A stretch of 26,319 bases of DNA from a virus: positions 1 to 26,319 of IMG/VR virus record IMGVR_UViG_3300023119_000102; one strand, given 5' to 3'. The translations under genes were made by a program, and so were the position numbers. Positions 1-6,621 of the stretch are shown one piece after another; the stretch's first letter is position 1; each line of letters opens with the position of its first letter. Below the pieces are notes generated by a model. The model was not told the origin of the DNA, ran no database searches, and saw only the letters and a list, made by a program, of their open reading frames with translations.

Positions 1-92
1 TTGTAGACCCAGGCCATTCAGAAAAATATACAGAACACGATGAAGGTTCTAAATCTCTTTGGGTCTGGATAAAAAATAACAAACCAAAATAA
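1..92 (+). CDS. Unidentified protein, C-terminal fragment
   Basis: An open frame enters from the left edge and ends at TAA 90-92, giving about 29 residues that start VDPGHSEKYTEHDEG and end in WVWIKNNKPK. The stretch is charged, has no membrane segment and shows no catalytic motif I recognise. It lies just before a holin-like gene, so a lysis or virion role is possible, but nothing in these residues supports that. The other two frames of this strand are closed here by stops, which together with the natural-looking composition makes this the coding frame. The start lies outside the window. Confidence 0.5.
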   Translation, partial: VDPGHSEKYTEHDEGSKSLWVWIKNNKPK

Positions 93-99
93 CATTTTT

Positions 100-107
100 C
101 ATAAATA
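100..107 (+). promoter_or_regulatory. T4-type late promoter CATAAATA
   Basis: CATAAATA matches the T4 late promoter consensus TATAAATA at seven of eight positions. It lies in the gap between the first partial gene and the holin-like gene, 22 nt before that ATG. A transcript starting a few bases downstream would keep the AGGAG ribosome site at 118-122. It would be read by the gp55 sigma encoded at 18338. Confidence 0.6.
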
Positions 108-129
108 CTTCTATATAGGAGTATTTTCT

Positions 130-408
130 ATGCAAGAACAAATTCTAGATTCAAAACTTTCAGATTACGAGAAAACATTTTTTCATTCTAAATGGAGACC
201 AGCACTTGCTTGGTCTTATCTTTTTGTAATACTTATGGATTTTGTTTTTCTTCCTATTATATTTATTTCTTTAGGTGCAGATGCAAATACTTTTAATTGG
301 GAACCTCTTACATTAAAAGGTTCAGGTATTTATCATGTTTCTATGTTAACCATTGTTGGTGTGACCGCATATGGAAGAACAAAAGAAAAACTGGAAAGAA
401 ATTTATAA
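130..408 (+). CDS. Holin-like protein (small, two membrane segments)
   Basis: A 92-residue membrane protein. A charged N-terminal stretch (residues 1-20) is followed by WRPALAW and a hydrophobic segment (about residues 24-47, ending near LGAD). A second, weaker hydrophobic segment runs from the SGIYHVSML region to about residue 80, followed by a charged tail RTKEKLERN. The W-RP-x-A-W entry into the first helix and the polar tail are features of small holin-type proteins common in marine phage genomes. Its role would be to form lesions in the host inner membrane at lysis. It follows a late promoter at 100 and an AGGAG site, and is followed 13 nt later by a second holin-like gene. The assignment rests on pattern memory. 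A different membrane function is possible. Confidence 0.6.
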   Translation: MQEQILDSKLSDYEKTFFHSKWRPALAWSYLFVILMDFVFLPIIFISLGADANTFNWEPLTLKGSGIYHVSMLTIVGVTAYGRTKEKLERNL

Positions 409-421
409 ATAGGAGTGTTGT

Positions 422-895
422 ATGATTGGCATTGTTTCTGCTGTTATTGGTCTTCTTACATCAGCAATACCTAGTTTAGTAAAAATATTAGAGAAAAGAC
501 AAGAGAGTGGTCATGAGATAAAATTGATGGAGATGAGAATTGAAGCAGCATCTAAAGGAGTGGATATTCAACGCTATATTGAAGACACTAAAGCTGATAT
601 CGAAGAAGGAAAATCTGTTCGACAGCATGATGCTCTTGTTACTGGTGATGGCTGGATATTCACACTACGAACTGCTGTTAGACCTGTTTTAACTTTTCTA
701 TTCTTTTTTCTATTTCTTATTATTAAATTAGTTGCAGTTTTTGCTATGTTACAACAAGGTGCACCTGTTGTTGAGATATTAGATGCAGTTTGGGATGAAT
801 ATACAGTTGCTATTTTTGGTTCTATCATTGGATTTTGGTTTGGTCATAGAGCATTTTTACACATACTTGGAAAAGAGAACAATAAAATTTTGTAA
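422..895 (+). CDS. Holin-like protein (three membrane segments, GTA-holin type)
   Basis: A 157-residue protein. The N-terminal hydrophobic segment (residues 1-20) is followed by a long charged, probably helical region (residues 24-66, rich in K, E and R). Two strong membrane segments follow: residues 84-110 (after LRTAVRP) and about residues 127-146 (ending IIGFWFGHRAF). The RP before the second segment and the I-G-F-W-F-G-x-R ending match what I know of the 3TM holin family associated with gene-transfer-agent release. The expected role is timed permeabilisation of the inner membrane. The AGGAG site at 411-415 lies in the short gap after the first holin-like gene, so the two are probably co-transcribed. 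Having two adjacent holin-like genes suggests a holin/antiholin or a two-component system, which is inference. Confidence 0.65.
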   Translation: MIGIVSAVIGLLTSAIPSLVKILEKRQESGHEIKLMEMRIEAASKGVDIQRYIEDTKADIEEGKSVRQHDALVTGDGWIFTLRTAVRPVLTFLFFFLFLIIKLVAVFAMLQQGAPVVEILDAVWDEYTVAIFGSIIGFWFGHRAFLHILGKENNKIL

Positions 896-908
896 ATAGG
901 AGATAAAA

Positions 909-1037
909 ATGACTTCTTTTCTTTTTGGTTTAGTTGTAGGTCTTATTGTAGGTTGGAATTTTCTACCACAACCACAATGGGTTAAAAATTTGGTAGATAA
1001 AGTTGTTGCTAAAATTTCTAATAAATTTTCTAAATAA
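909..1037 (+). CDS. Small single-span membrane protein
   Basis: A 42-residue ORF starting MTSFLFGLVVGLIVGWNF and ending in KISNKFSK. Residues 4-19 form one hydrophobic segment. A short proline/glutamine linker (LPQPQW) and a basic amphipathic tail follow. The start is supported by AGGAG at 898-902. It begins 13 nt after the holin-like gene and is followed 12 nt later by another small gene, so it fits the same late transcript. Small proteins of this shape sit near holins in related phages. A helper to lysis, such as a spanin-like or holin-partner protein, is conceivable, but no lipobox or other diagnostic motif is visible. Confidence 0.6.
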   Translation: MTSFLFGLVVGLIVGWNFLPQPQWVKNLVDKVVAKISNKFSK

Positions 1038-1049
1038 TAGGAGTAAGAT

Positions 1050-1316
1050 ATGTCTGATTGGAAAAAAAAAGCATTTGAAGGAGAAAATTATAGTGAATCT
1101 GAGGACTTCGGTTTGATTGCACTTGAAAGGCTAAAAAGACAAGCAGCTGCAGGCAATAAAGCAGCTCAAAAAGCACTTGAGGAAGATGGTGGTGATTGGG
1201 TTAAAGAAGCTTTTGCAGGTGAAGATGGTTATGTGGGTAATGATTATGGTTCTGGTAAAACTGGTGTCGATCCAGAATCTGACTGGAAAGACGATGCGTT
1301 TGAACCAAAAGAATAA
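1050..1316 (+). CDS. Small acidic protein with three W-x3-AF repeats
   Basis: An 88-residue soluble, acidic protein of a family I do not recognise. It carries three copies of a short motif: SDWKKKAFEGENY at the N terminus (W4), GDWVKEAFAGEDGY in the middle (W50) and SDWKDDAFEPKE at the C terminus (W79). The common core is D-W-(K/V)-x-x-A-F. A K/A-rich helical stretch (ERLKRQAAAGNKAAQKALEE) lies between the first two. AGGAG at 1040-1044 supports the start. Repeats with an exposed Trp/Phe pair suggest a peptide that binds the same partner several times, for example a virion surface or membrane protein, but this is inference only. Confidence 0.7.
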   Translation: MSDWKKKAFEGENYSESEDFGLIALERLKRQAAAGNKAAQKALEEDGGDWVKEAFAGEDGYVGNDYGSGKTGVDPESDWKDDAFEPKE

Positions 1317-1325
1317 TTATTAAAT

Positions 1326-1345
1326 GGGGGGTGTAATAATCCCCC
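1326..1345 (+). other. G6/C5 hairpin between small genes
   Basis: In a very AT-rich background, GGGGGG (1326-1331) and CCCCC (1341-1345) flank a loop TGTAATAAT. The RNA would form a five-base-pair all-GC stem ten bases after the previous stop codon. No U-run follows, so it is not a standard intrinsic terminator. It may be an mRNA 3'-end stabiliser or a weak attenuator. The first in-frame ATG of the next gene (1324) overlaps this hairpin, which argues against that start. Confidence 0.4.
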
Positions 1346-1365
1346 AACAATATAGAGGTATTATT

Positions 1366-1671
1366 ATGAATTATTTTAGTTTACTTTTTCATATGTTTGT
1401 TACATTTTTCTCCAAAAAGAAAGATATAAATAAACAAGTAGAGATGGATTTTGAAAAAGAAGAAGAAGTAAAAGAAGAAGAACCAGAAAAAGAAATTATT
1501 AATGTGAAAAGAGTTACAGGTCATAATGTAACTTATATCATACCAGATGATATGAAAAGAATGAAAGTAAGACTTCTTGAAAGAAATGGTAAGTATAAAA
1601 CAGAATATACTTTAACAGATTATTTGGATATTAAATCAGGCGAAAGATTTCAAATAATCATAGAAAGGTAA
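1366..1671 (+). CDS. Hypothetical protein with hydrophobic N terminus and acidic linker
   Basis: I place the start at ATG 1366, giving 101 residues (MNYFSLLFHMFVTFF...), because AGAGG at 1354-1358 is well spaced before it. The upstream ATG at 1324 lies in the G/C hairpin and has no ribosome site. Residues 2-15 are hydrophobic, followed by KKKD, then a Glu/Lys-rich linker (about residues 25-45). A compact C-terminal part (about residues 48-101) contains NVTYIIPDD and ends GERFQIIIER. This looks like a membrane-tethered small domain. I do not recognise the family. It sits three bases before gp13 and so probably shares its transcript. A TATAAATA inside it (1425-1432) could help drive gp13 onward. 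Confidence 0.6.
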   Translation: MNYFSLLFHMFVTFFSKKKDINKQVEMDFEKEEEVKEEEPEKEIINVKRVTGHNVTYIIPDDMKRMKVRLLERNGKYKTEYTLTDYLDIKSGERFQIIIER

Positions 1672-1674
1672 GAA

Positions 1675-2415
1675 ATGGCTCTACCAACAACAAGAGCAGA
1701 ATTCAAAGAGTTTTGTTTAAGAAAACTCGGCAAACCTGTTATTGAAATCAATGTTGATGATGACCAAGTGGAAGACCGTATAGACGAGGCACTAAAATAT
1801 TATTATGATTATCACTTTGATGGTTCTTCAAAGATATTTTACAAGCATCAAATAACACAAACAGATAAAGATAACAAGTATATCACAGTTCCAGAAAATA
1901 TTATTGGTGTTATTAACATCTTTGATCTAGGTTCTGCTCTTGGAACAAACAATCTATTCAACATTCGTTATCAGATTGCTTTGAATGACCTTTATACTCT
2001 TACCTCTGTTTCTATGGTTCCATATTTTATGGCAATTCAACATATACAATTTCTAGAATATCTTTTGGTTGGTAAACAACCTATTCGTTACAATCGCCAT
2101 GTAAATAAACTCCATGTTGATATGGATTGGGATAGATTTAATGTTGGGGATTATCTTTTAGCAGAAGCATATCAAGTTGTAGACCCAGATACTTATACAG
2201 ATGCTTGGGCGGATAGATGGTTGGGCAGATATGCTCAATGTCTTATTAAACAACAATGGGGCGAGAATCTTAAAAAGTTTGAGGGTATGCAAATGCCTGG
2301 AGGTTTGAAGTTTAATGGACAACAGATTTACAATGAAGCAATTGCTGAAAGAGAAAATTTAGAAAGAGAAATGATATCTACATATTCACTTCCTGTGACA
2401 GATATGATAGGATAA
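1675..2415 (+). CDS. 13: Neck protein gp13
   Basis: A 246-residue homologue of T4 gp13, which with gp14 forms the neck that closes the packaged head and joins it to the tail. The N terminus (PTTRAEFKEFCLRKLGKPVIEINVDDD) followed by VEDRIDEALKYYYDYHFDG is the conserved opening I associate with gp13 of marine T4-like phages. T4 gp13 is longer (about 309 residues). The region around residues 140-180 (MDWDRF...YLLAEAY) and the C-terminal helix (NEAIAERENLEREM) complete the domain. No membrane segment is present. Its place directly before gp14, gp15 and the terminase is the standard order, which supports the call strongly. Confidence 0.85.
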   Translation: MALPTTRAEFKEFCLRKLGKPVIEINVDDDQVEDRIDEALKYYYDYHFDGSSKIFYKHQITQTDKDNKYITVPENIIGVINIFDLGSALGTNNLFNIRYQIALNDLYTLTSVSMVPYFMAIQHIQFLEYLLVGKQPIRYNRHVNKLHVDMDWDRFNVGDYLLAEAYQVVDPDTYTDAWADRWLGRYAQCLIKQQWGENLKKFEGMQMPGGLKFNGQQIYNEAIAERENLEREMISTYSLPVTDMIG

Positions 2416-2419
2416 TTTT

Positions 2420-3142
2420 ATGGCAACTAATTTTTTCTTCAACAATTTTAACTCTTCACAGGAACAATTGTTACTAGAAAATTTAGTAATTGAGTCCATA
2501 AAGATTTATGGACACGATGTATATTATATTCCTATTACTAGAACATCTTATGATGATATCTATGGTGAAGACGATCAAGCAGCATATAATTCAGCATATT
2601 TTATGGAAATGTATATTAAATCCATAGATGGATTTTCTGGTGATGGTGAATTTATGTCAAGGTTTGGTATAGAAATACGAAACCAAGTTGTTTTTTCTAT
2701 GGCACAAAGAATATTCTCAGAAGAAGTTGGAACATTTACTAATCAGGTAAGACCCAATGAAGGGGACCTGATTTATTTTCCATTGAATGATAGATGTTTT
2801 GAAATTAAATTTGTAAACAAATATGAAATGTTTTATCAGTTAGGAGCATTACAAACTTGGGAAGTTACTTGTGAATTATTTGAATATTCAAATGAAACAT
2901 TCAATACAGGTATTCCTGAAATTGATATTATTCAATCTAAGTTCTCTATGAATGCACTTGATTTCTCTATAAAAGATGAAGTAGACGATTATCTTGCTAC
3001 AGAAGATTCGGAATATATTATTCTTGAAGGAAAAGCAGTTGATGATTTGATTCCAGCAGATGATAGTGATGAAATACAACAAGAATCAGATAACATAGTT
3101 CTTTTCTCAACAGAAGATCCTTTCAGTGAAGGAAATATTTAA
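2420..3142 (+). CDS. 14: Neck protein gp14
   Basis: A 240-residue homologue of T4 gp14 (about 256 residues), the second neck protein needed to join head and tail. It opens with TNFFFNNFNSSQEQLLLENL and continues with IESIKIYGHDVYYIPI, a pattern typical of the family. The middle has VRPNEGDLIYFPLNDRCFEI, a beta-rich motif seen in head-tail connectors, and a conserved LGALQTWEVTCELFEYSNE. The C-terminal 50 residues are acidic and low in complexity. It starts four bases after gp13, and its TAA shares the A of the gp15 start codon (TAATG), so translation is probably coupled. Confidence 0.85.
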   Translation: MATNFFFNNFNSSQEQLLLENLVIESIKIYGHDVYYIPITRTSYDDIYGEDDQAAYNSAYFMEMYIKSIDGFSGDGEFMSRFGIEIRNQVVFSMAQRIFSEEVGTFTNQVRPNEGDLIYFPLNDRCFEIKFVNKYEMFYQLGALQTWEVTCELFEYSNETFNTGIPEIDIIQSKFSMNALDFSIKDEVDDYLATEDSEYIILEGKAVDDLIPADDSDEIQQESDNIVLFSTEDPFSEGNI

Positions 3143-4509
3143 TGTTCGGTCAAACATTTTATCACAGTCTAATAAGAAAATATGTTGCACTTGTAGGAAC
3201 ACTTTTTAATGACATTTACATTGAGAGAACTGATAGCACTAACACTGTAACAAAGTTTATAAAAGTTCCTATAACATATTCACCAAAAGATAAAATGTTT
3301 GCTAGAGTAATACAAGACTCTGGTCTTGATAGAGAAACTGCAGTAATGCCTCTACCTATGATTTCATTTGAAATAGGACAAATGGCATATGATGGTTCAA
3401 GAAAATTGAATACTGTTACTAGAACAGTTGTTGAAGATCCAACAACACCTGACAAGAGAAAATATCAATATAATCCAGTCCCATATAACATAGAATTTAA
3501 AGTATATGTTTATGCTAATCACTCAGAAGATGCTTCTAAAATAGTAGAACAAATTCTTCCATACTTCACACCTGACTGGACAACAACAGTTCAACTTGTT
3601 CCAGAAGTTGAAATGATTATGGATATTCCAGTTATTCTTGATAGAATAAACTATTCTGATAATTATGATGAAGCATATACAAAAAGAAGAGCAATTATTT
3701 GGTCTCTAGATTTAACATTAAAAGGATATCTATATGGTCCTGTAAAATCTTCTGCTATTATCAAATTTGCAAATACAAACTTTTATATCCCTAAAAGAAT
3801 TGGTGATTATGATTTACAAGAAGAAGTACTTACAGTTATTTCGGGTAAGAATGTAAATAGCACAACAGATTTTATCACAATAAAAAATCAACCATTTGTC
3901 AATGGCGATTATCTTGTTTATGCAAATGCAGATGGTAATTCTCAAATTACTGGTCTAACCAGTGGTTCAAAATATTATGTTGTTCAAGCAAACTCTACTG
4001 GTATTAAACTATCCACTGAAAGATATGGTGGAACAGTTGATATAACATATGCATCCTCTAATACAACAAGCACATTAAGAAGAAATAGTGCAAGTAATAC
4101 TGCAGTTGCTGAAAGAGTTACAGTTCAACCTGGACTGACTTCTAATAATAAACCAACTGTTTTTGGTAATAATCAATTATTTGTTACAGCAACAGCAAAT
4201 GCATCAATTGAAAATGGCGTTGTTTCATATGTTACGATAGATGAAGATGGATATGGATACATTGATAATCCAACTGTTACTTTTTCCGCATCACCATCTG
4301 GTAATACTGCAACTGCAACAGCAAATGTAAGTGAGTATAGAGTTGTGAAACTTAATATTACAAGTGGTGGTTCTGGATATACTTCAGCACCAACAGTTAC
4401 AATATCTGCTCCAGACGGATTAACAGTTCCATTCTCGCAAATTGAAGAAGATGATAACTATGGATATGTTATCAGTATATATAATTGGGAAGAACTGAAT
4501 GGAGAATAG
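3142..4509 (+). CDS. 15: Tail sheath stabiliser/completion protein gp15 with inserted modules
   Basis: Residues 1-217 match T4 gp15 (272 residues), the hexameric terminator that caps the sheath and tube and meets the neck. Examples are FGQTFYHSLIRKYVALVGTL at the start and the SLDLTLKGYLYGP strand near residue 190. The protein is 455 residues because two extra modules follow. Residues 233-314 form a beta-type module (VNGDYLVYANADGN, ITGLTSG, YYVVQAN) that recurs in gp18. Residues about 345-424 hold two copies of a short repeat (YGYIDNPTVTFSA and GSGYTSAPTVTISA). Between and after them lie segments that read like normal gp15 C-terminal sequence (ERVTVQPGLTSNNKPT and EEDDNYGYVISIYNW). The gene overlaps gp16 by 11 bases. 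Confidence 0.85.
   Translation: MFGQTFYHSLIRKYVALVGTLFNDIYIERTDSTNTVTKFIKVPITYSPKDKMFARVIQDSGLDRETAVMPLPMISFEIGQMAYDGSRKLNTVTRTVVEDPTTPDKRKYQYNPVPYNIEFKVYVYANHSEDASKIVEQILPYFTPDWTTTVQLVPEVEMIMDIPVILDRINYSDNYDEAYTKRRAIIWSLDLTLKGYLYGPVKSSAIIKFANTNFYIPKRIGDYDLQEEVLTVISGKNVNSTTDFITIKNQPFVNGDYLVYANADGNSQITGLTSGSKYYVVQANSTGIKLSTERYGGTVDITYASSNTTSTLRRNSASNTAVAERVTVQPGLTSNNKPTVFGNNQLFVTATANASIENGVVSYVTIDEDGYGYIDNPTVTFSASPSGNTATATANVSEYRVVKLNITSGGSGYTSAPTVTISAPDGLTVPFSQIEEDDNYGYVISIYNWEELNGE
3838..4083 (+). repeat. Inserted beta module, copy in gp15
   Basis: Residues 233-314 of gp15 align without gaps to residues 316-397 of gp18 (7567-7812). By hand count 50 of 82 residues are identical. Runs such as ITGLTSG, VVQAN, KLST and VYANA are shared, and DNA identity is also clear, for example AAATTACTGGTCTAAC in both. 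The module is probably an exposed decoration domain. Confidence 0.8.
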
Positions 4510-4930
4510 AAAATTGAATGATGAAGAAGATCCTATTGGTGAAGCATTAGATATACTTCCTCCAGTAAAACAAGAAAAAGAAGAGAAAAAAGAATTAGTA
4601 ATAGAAGAAGACGATACTTCTGTTTCTGATTTTGTTTCTGCTCGCCAAAACATCCACGATATGATTGATGCTTCAAAAGAAGCAATTGATTTATTAGCAG
4701 GATTTGCTGAAAGATCTCAACAACCAAGAGCATTTGAAGTTTTAGGAAAACTTATAGAAACAAATGTTAAAGCAAATAAGGATTTGTTGGAACTACAAGA
4801 AAAAATAAGACAAATCAAAGAATTAGATATTACTCCTGAAGGTAAAGCAAAAACAATTAATAATAATTTATTTGTTGGAAGCACAGCAGAACTTCAAAAA
4901 GTACTAAAGAATATGAAGAATGAAGAATAG
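4499..4930 (+). CDS. 16: Terminase small subunit gp16
   Basis: A 143-residue homologue of T4 gp16 (164 residues), the regulator that recognises phage DNA and stimulates the gp17 packaging ATPase. Residues 1-45 are a charged, disordered-looking region. Residues 46-75 (VSARQNIHDMIDASKEAIDLLAGFAER) and 80-110 (the FEVLGKLIETNVKANKDLLELQEKIRQI region) form two long helices, as in the ring-forming helical core of this family. The C-terminal tail contains NNLFVGSTAELQKVLKN, close to the usual end of marine gp16 proteins. It overlaps gp15 by 11 bases and gp17 by 11 bases, so translation is likely coupled to both neighbours. Confidence 0.85.
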   Translation: MENRKLNDEEDPIGEALDILPPVKQEKEEKKELVIEEDDTSVSDFVSARQNIHDMIDASKEAIDLLAGFAERSQQPRAFEVLGKLIETNVKANKDLLELQEKIRQIKELDITPEGKAKTINNNLFVGSTAELQKVLKNMKNEE

Positions 4931-6575
4931 TGATATAGATGCTAAAGGTTATAAAGGTAATATTAATCTAAAGAGAATCAATCAAGAAATTGATTGGACT
5001 CCTGAACTCGTTCAAGAATATGTAAAATGTTCTGAAGACCCAGTATATTTTATTGAAACATATATGAAAATTATAAATGTTAATGAGGGTCTTGTAAACT
5101 TTAATTTATATGACTACCAAAAACAAATGATTCGTGGATTTCAGGATAATAGATTTAATATTATTACAACTGCTAGACAAGCAGGAAAATCTACAACCAC
5201 CTGCGGTTTTATTCTTTGGTACATTATATTTCATTCAGAAAAAACAGTAGCACTTCTAGCAAACAAGGGTGATACTGCTAGAGAAATTCTTGGTAAAATT
5301 CAACTTGCTTATCAACATTTACCCAAATGGTTACAACAGGGTGTAACTGAATGGAATAAAGGTTCGTTTGAATTAGAAAATAATTCAAGAGTTATTGCTG
5401 CTGCTACATCTTCAAGTGCTATTCGTGGTTATGCTATTAACTTATTGTTTATTGATGAGGCAGCATTTATTGAAGGATGGGATGAATTCTTTACTTCTGT
5501 TTACCCTACTATTTCTTCGGGTGATGAAACTAAAATTGTTCTTGTTTCAACACCAAATGGTTTAAATCATTTCTACAGTATATGGGTAAATGCTGTTCAA
5601 AAAAGAAATCAATATAACTTTATGAAAATTATGTGGCAAGATGTTCCCAACCGTGATGGTAAATGGAAAGATGAAACTCTTGCTGCAATGAACTTTGATA
5701 TTGAAAAGTTTCAGCAAGAATATGAGTGTGAATTTCTTGGTTCATCTGGAACACTGATTGCTGGTTGGAAGTTAAAAGAACTTGTTCATATGAATCCTGT
5801 GTCTGACAAAGAGGGTCTTACACAATATAAACAAGCAGAAAAAGAACATGCATATATAACAGTATGTGATGTTTCTCGTGGTAAGGGTCTAGACTATTCT
5901 GCATTTCAAGTTTTAGATGTTACATCTATGCCTTATCAACAAGTTTGTGTTTATAGAAATAATGCTATTTCACCTGTTGATTATGCTAGTATGATACATG
6001 GAGTAGCAAGAGGTTATAATGATTCTGCTGTTCTTGTAGAAATTAATGATATTGGCGAACAAGTTTCACATTCACTTCATTATGATTTAGGATATGATAA
6101 TATTCTTTTTACTGAAAATGCTGGTAGAAGTGGTAAAAGAATTACAGGTGGATTTGGTAAAGGAGAAATAGATAAAGGTATCAGAACAACTAAAATTGTA
6201 AAATCTGTTGGTTGTTCTATATTAAAATTATTAATTGAACAAAATCAATTAATAATAAATGATTTTAATACTATTAATGAACTTTCTACCTTTTCTAAAA
6301 AAGGTAAATCATATGAGGCTGAACATAATAAACACGATGACTTGGTAATGTGTTTGGTTTTATTTGCTTGGTTATCAGATCAAGATTATTTTAAAGAATA
6401 CACTGATATTAATACTCTTATGTCTTTAAGAGAAAAAACTGAAGAAGATATTGAGCAAGATTTAGCTCCTTTTGGATTTATTTTTGATGGGCGTGAAGAT
6501 TTTTATGATGAATCTTTTGAAGAGATAAATCCAGATGCGTGGATGTTTAATGACTCGTTGAAAATCAACTTTTAA
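4920..6575 (+). CDS. 17: Terminase large subunit gp17 (packaging ATPase/nuclease)
   Basis: A 551-residue homologue of T4 gp17 (610 residues), the motor that pumps DNA into the prohead through the portal and cuts the concatemer. The ATPase part shows the adenine-binding YDYQKQM (residues 64-70), Walker A ARQAGKST (K90), Walker B LLFIDE (E180) and the coupling motif STPNG (residues 210-214). The RNase H-fold nuclease part has D317 (VCDVSRG), E374 (VLVEIND) and the HDD at 472-474, matching the catalytic triad pattern of T4 gp17 (D401, E458, D542). All key residues are present, so it should be active. It is followed by a 46-base gap with the gp18 late promoter. Confidence 0.95.
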   Translation: MKNSDIDAKGYKGNINLKRINQEIDWTPELVQEYVKCSEDPVYFIETYMKIINVNEGLVNFNLYDYQKQMIRGFQDNRFNIITTARQAGKSTTTCGFILWYIIFHSEKTVALLANKGDTAREILGKIQLAYQHLPKWLQQGVTEWNKGSFELENNSRVIAAATSSSAIRGYAINLLFIDEAAFIEGWDEFFTSVYPTISSGDETKIVLVSTPNGLNHFYSIWVNAVQKRNQYNFMKIMWQDVPNRDGKWKDETLAAMNFDIEKFQQEYECEFLGSSGTLIAGWKLKELVHMNPVSDKEGLTQYKQAEKEHAYITVCDVSRGKGLDYSAFQVLDVTSMPYQQVCVYRNNAISPVDYASMIHGVARGYNDSAVLVEINDIGEQVSHSLHYDLGYDNILFTENAGRSGKRITGGFGKGEIDKGIRTTKIVKSVGCSILKLLIEQNQLIINDFNTINELSTFSKKGKSYEAEHNKHDDLVMCLVLFAWLSDQDYFKEYTDINTLMSLREKTEEDIEQDLAPFGFIFDGREDFYDESFEEINPDAWMFNDSLKINF

Positions 6576-6581
6576 TAAATA
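6574..6581 (+). promoter_or_regulatory. T4-type late promoter AATAAATA (gp18)
   Basis: AATAAATA starts at the last two bases of the gp17 stop codon, 40 nt before the gp18 ATG, in one of the few intergenic gaps. It differs from TATAAATA at the first base only. AAAGGAG at 6609-6615 is the gp18 ribosome site downstream. Confidence 0.55.
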
Positions 6582-6621
6582 CTAAAAAATATCGTAATCA
6601 ATCCACGTAAAGGAGAATAAA

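Noticed and set aside
404-411. Perfect TATAAATA before the second holin-like gene
   Set aside because: It is formed by the previous gene's last codons, the TAA and the first base of the AGGAG site. A transcript starting a few bases downstream would lose the ribosome site, so I treat it as coincidence.
1324-1365. Upstream ATG start for the gene at 1366
   Set aside because: This start overlaps the G6/C5 hairpin and has no ribosome site. The ATG at 1366 has AGAGG at proper spacing.
1425-1432. TATAAATA inside the 101-residue hypothetical gene
   Set aside because: It could be an internal late promoter for gp13 onward, but it lies in coding sequence about 240 bases from gp13, and such octamers are expected by chance in AT-rich DNA. 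I mention it only in the gene entry.
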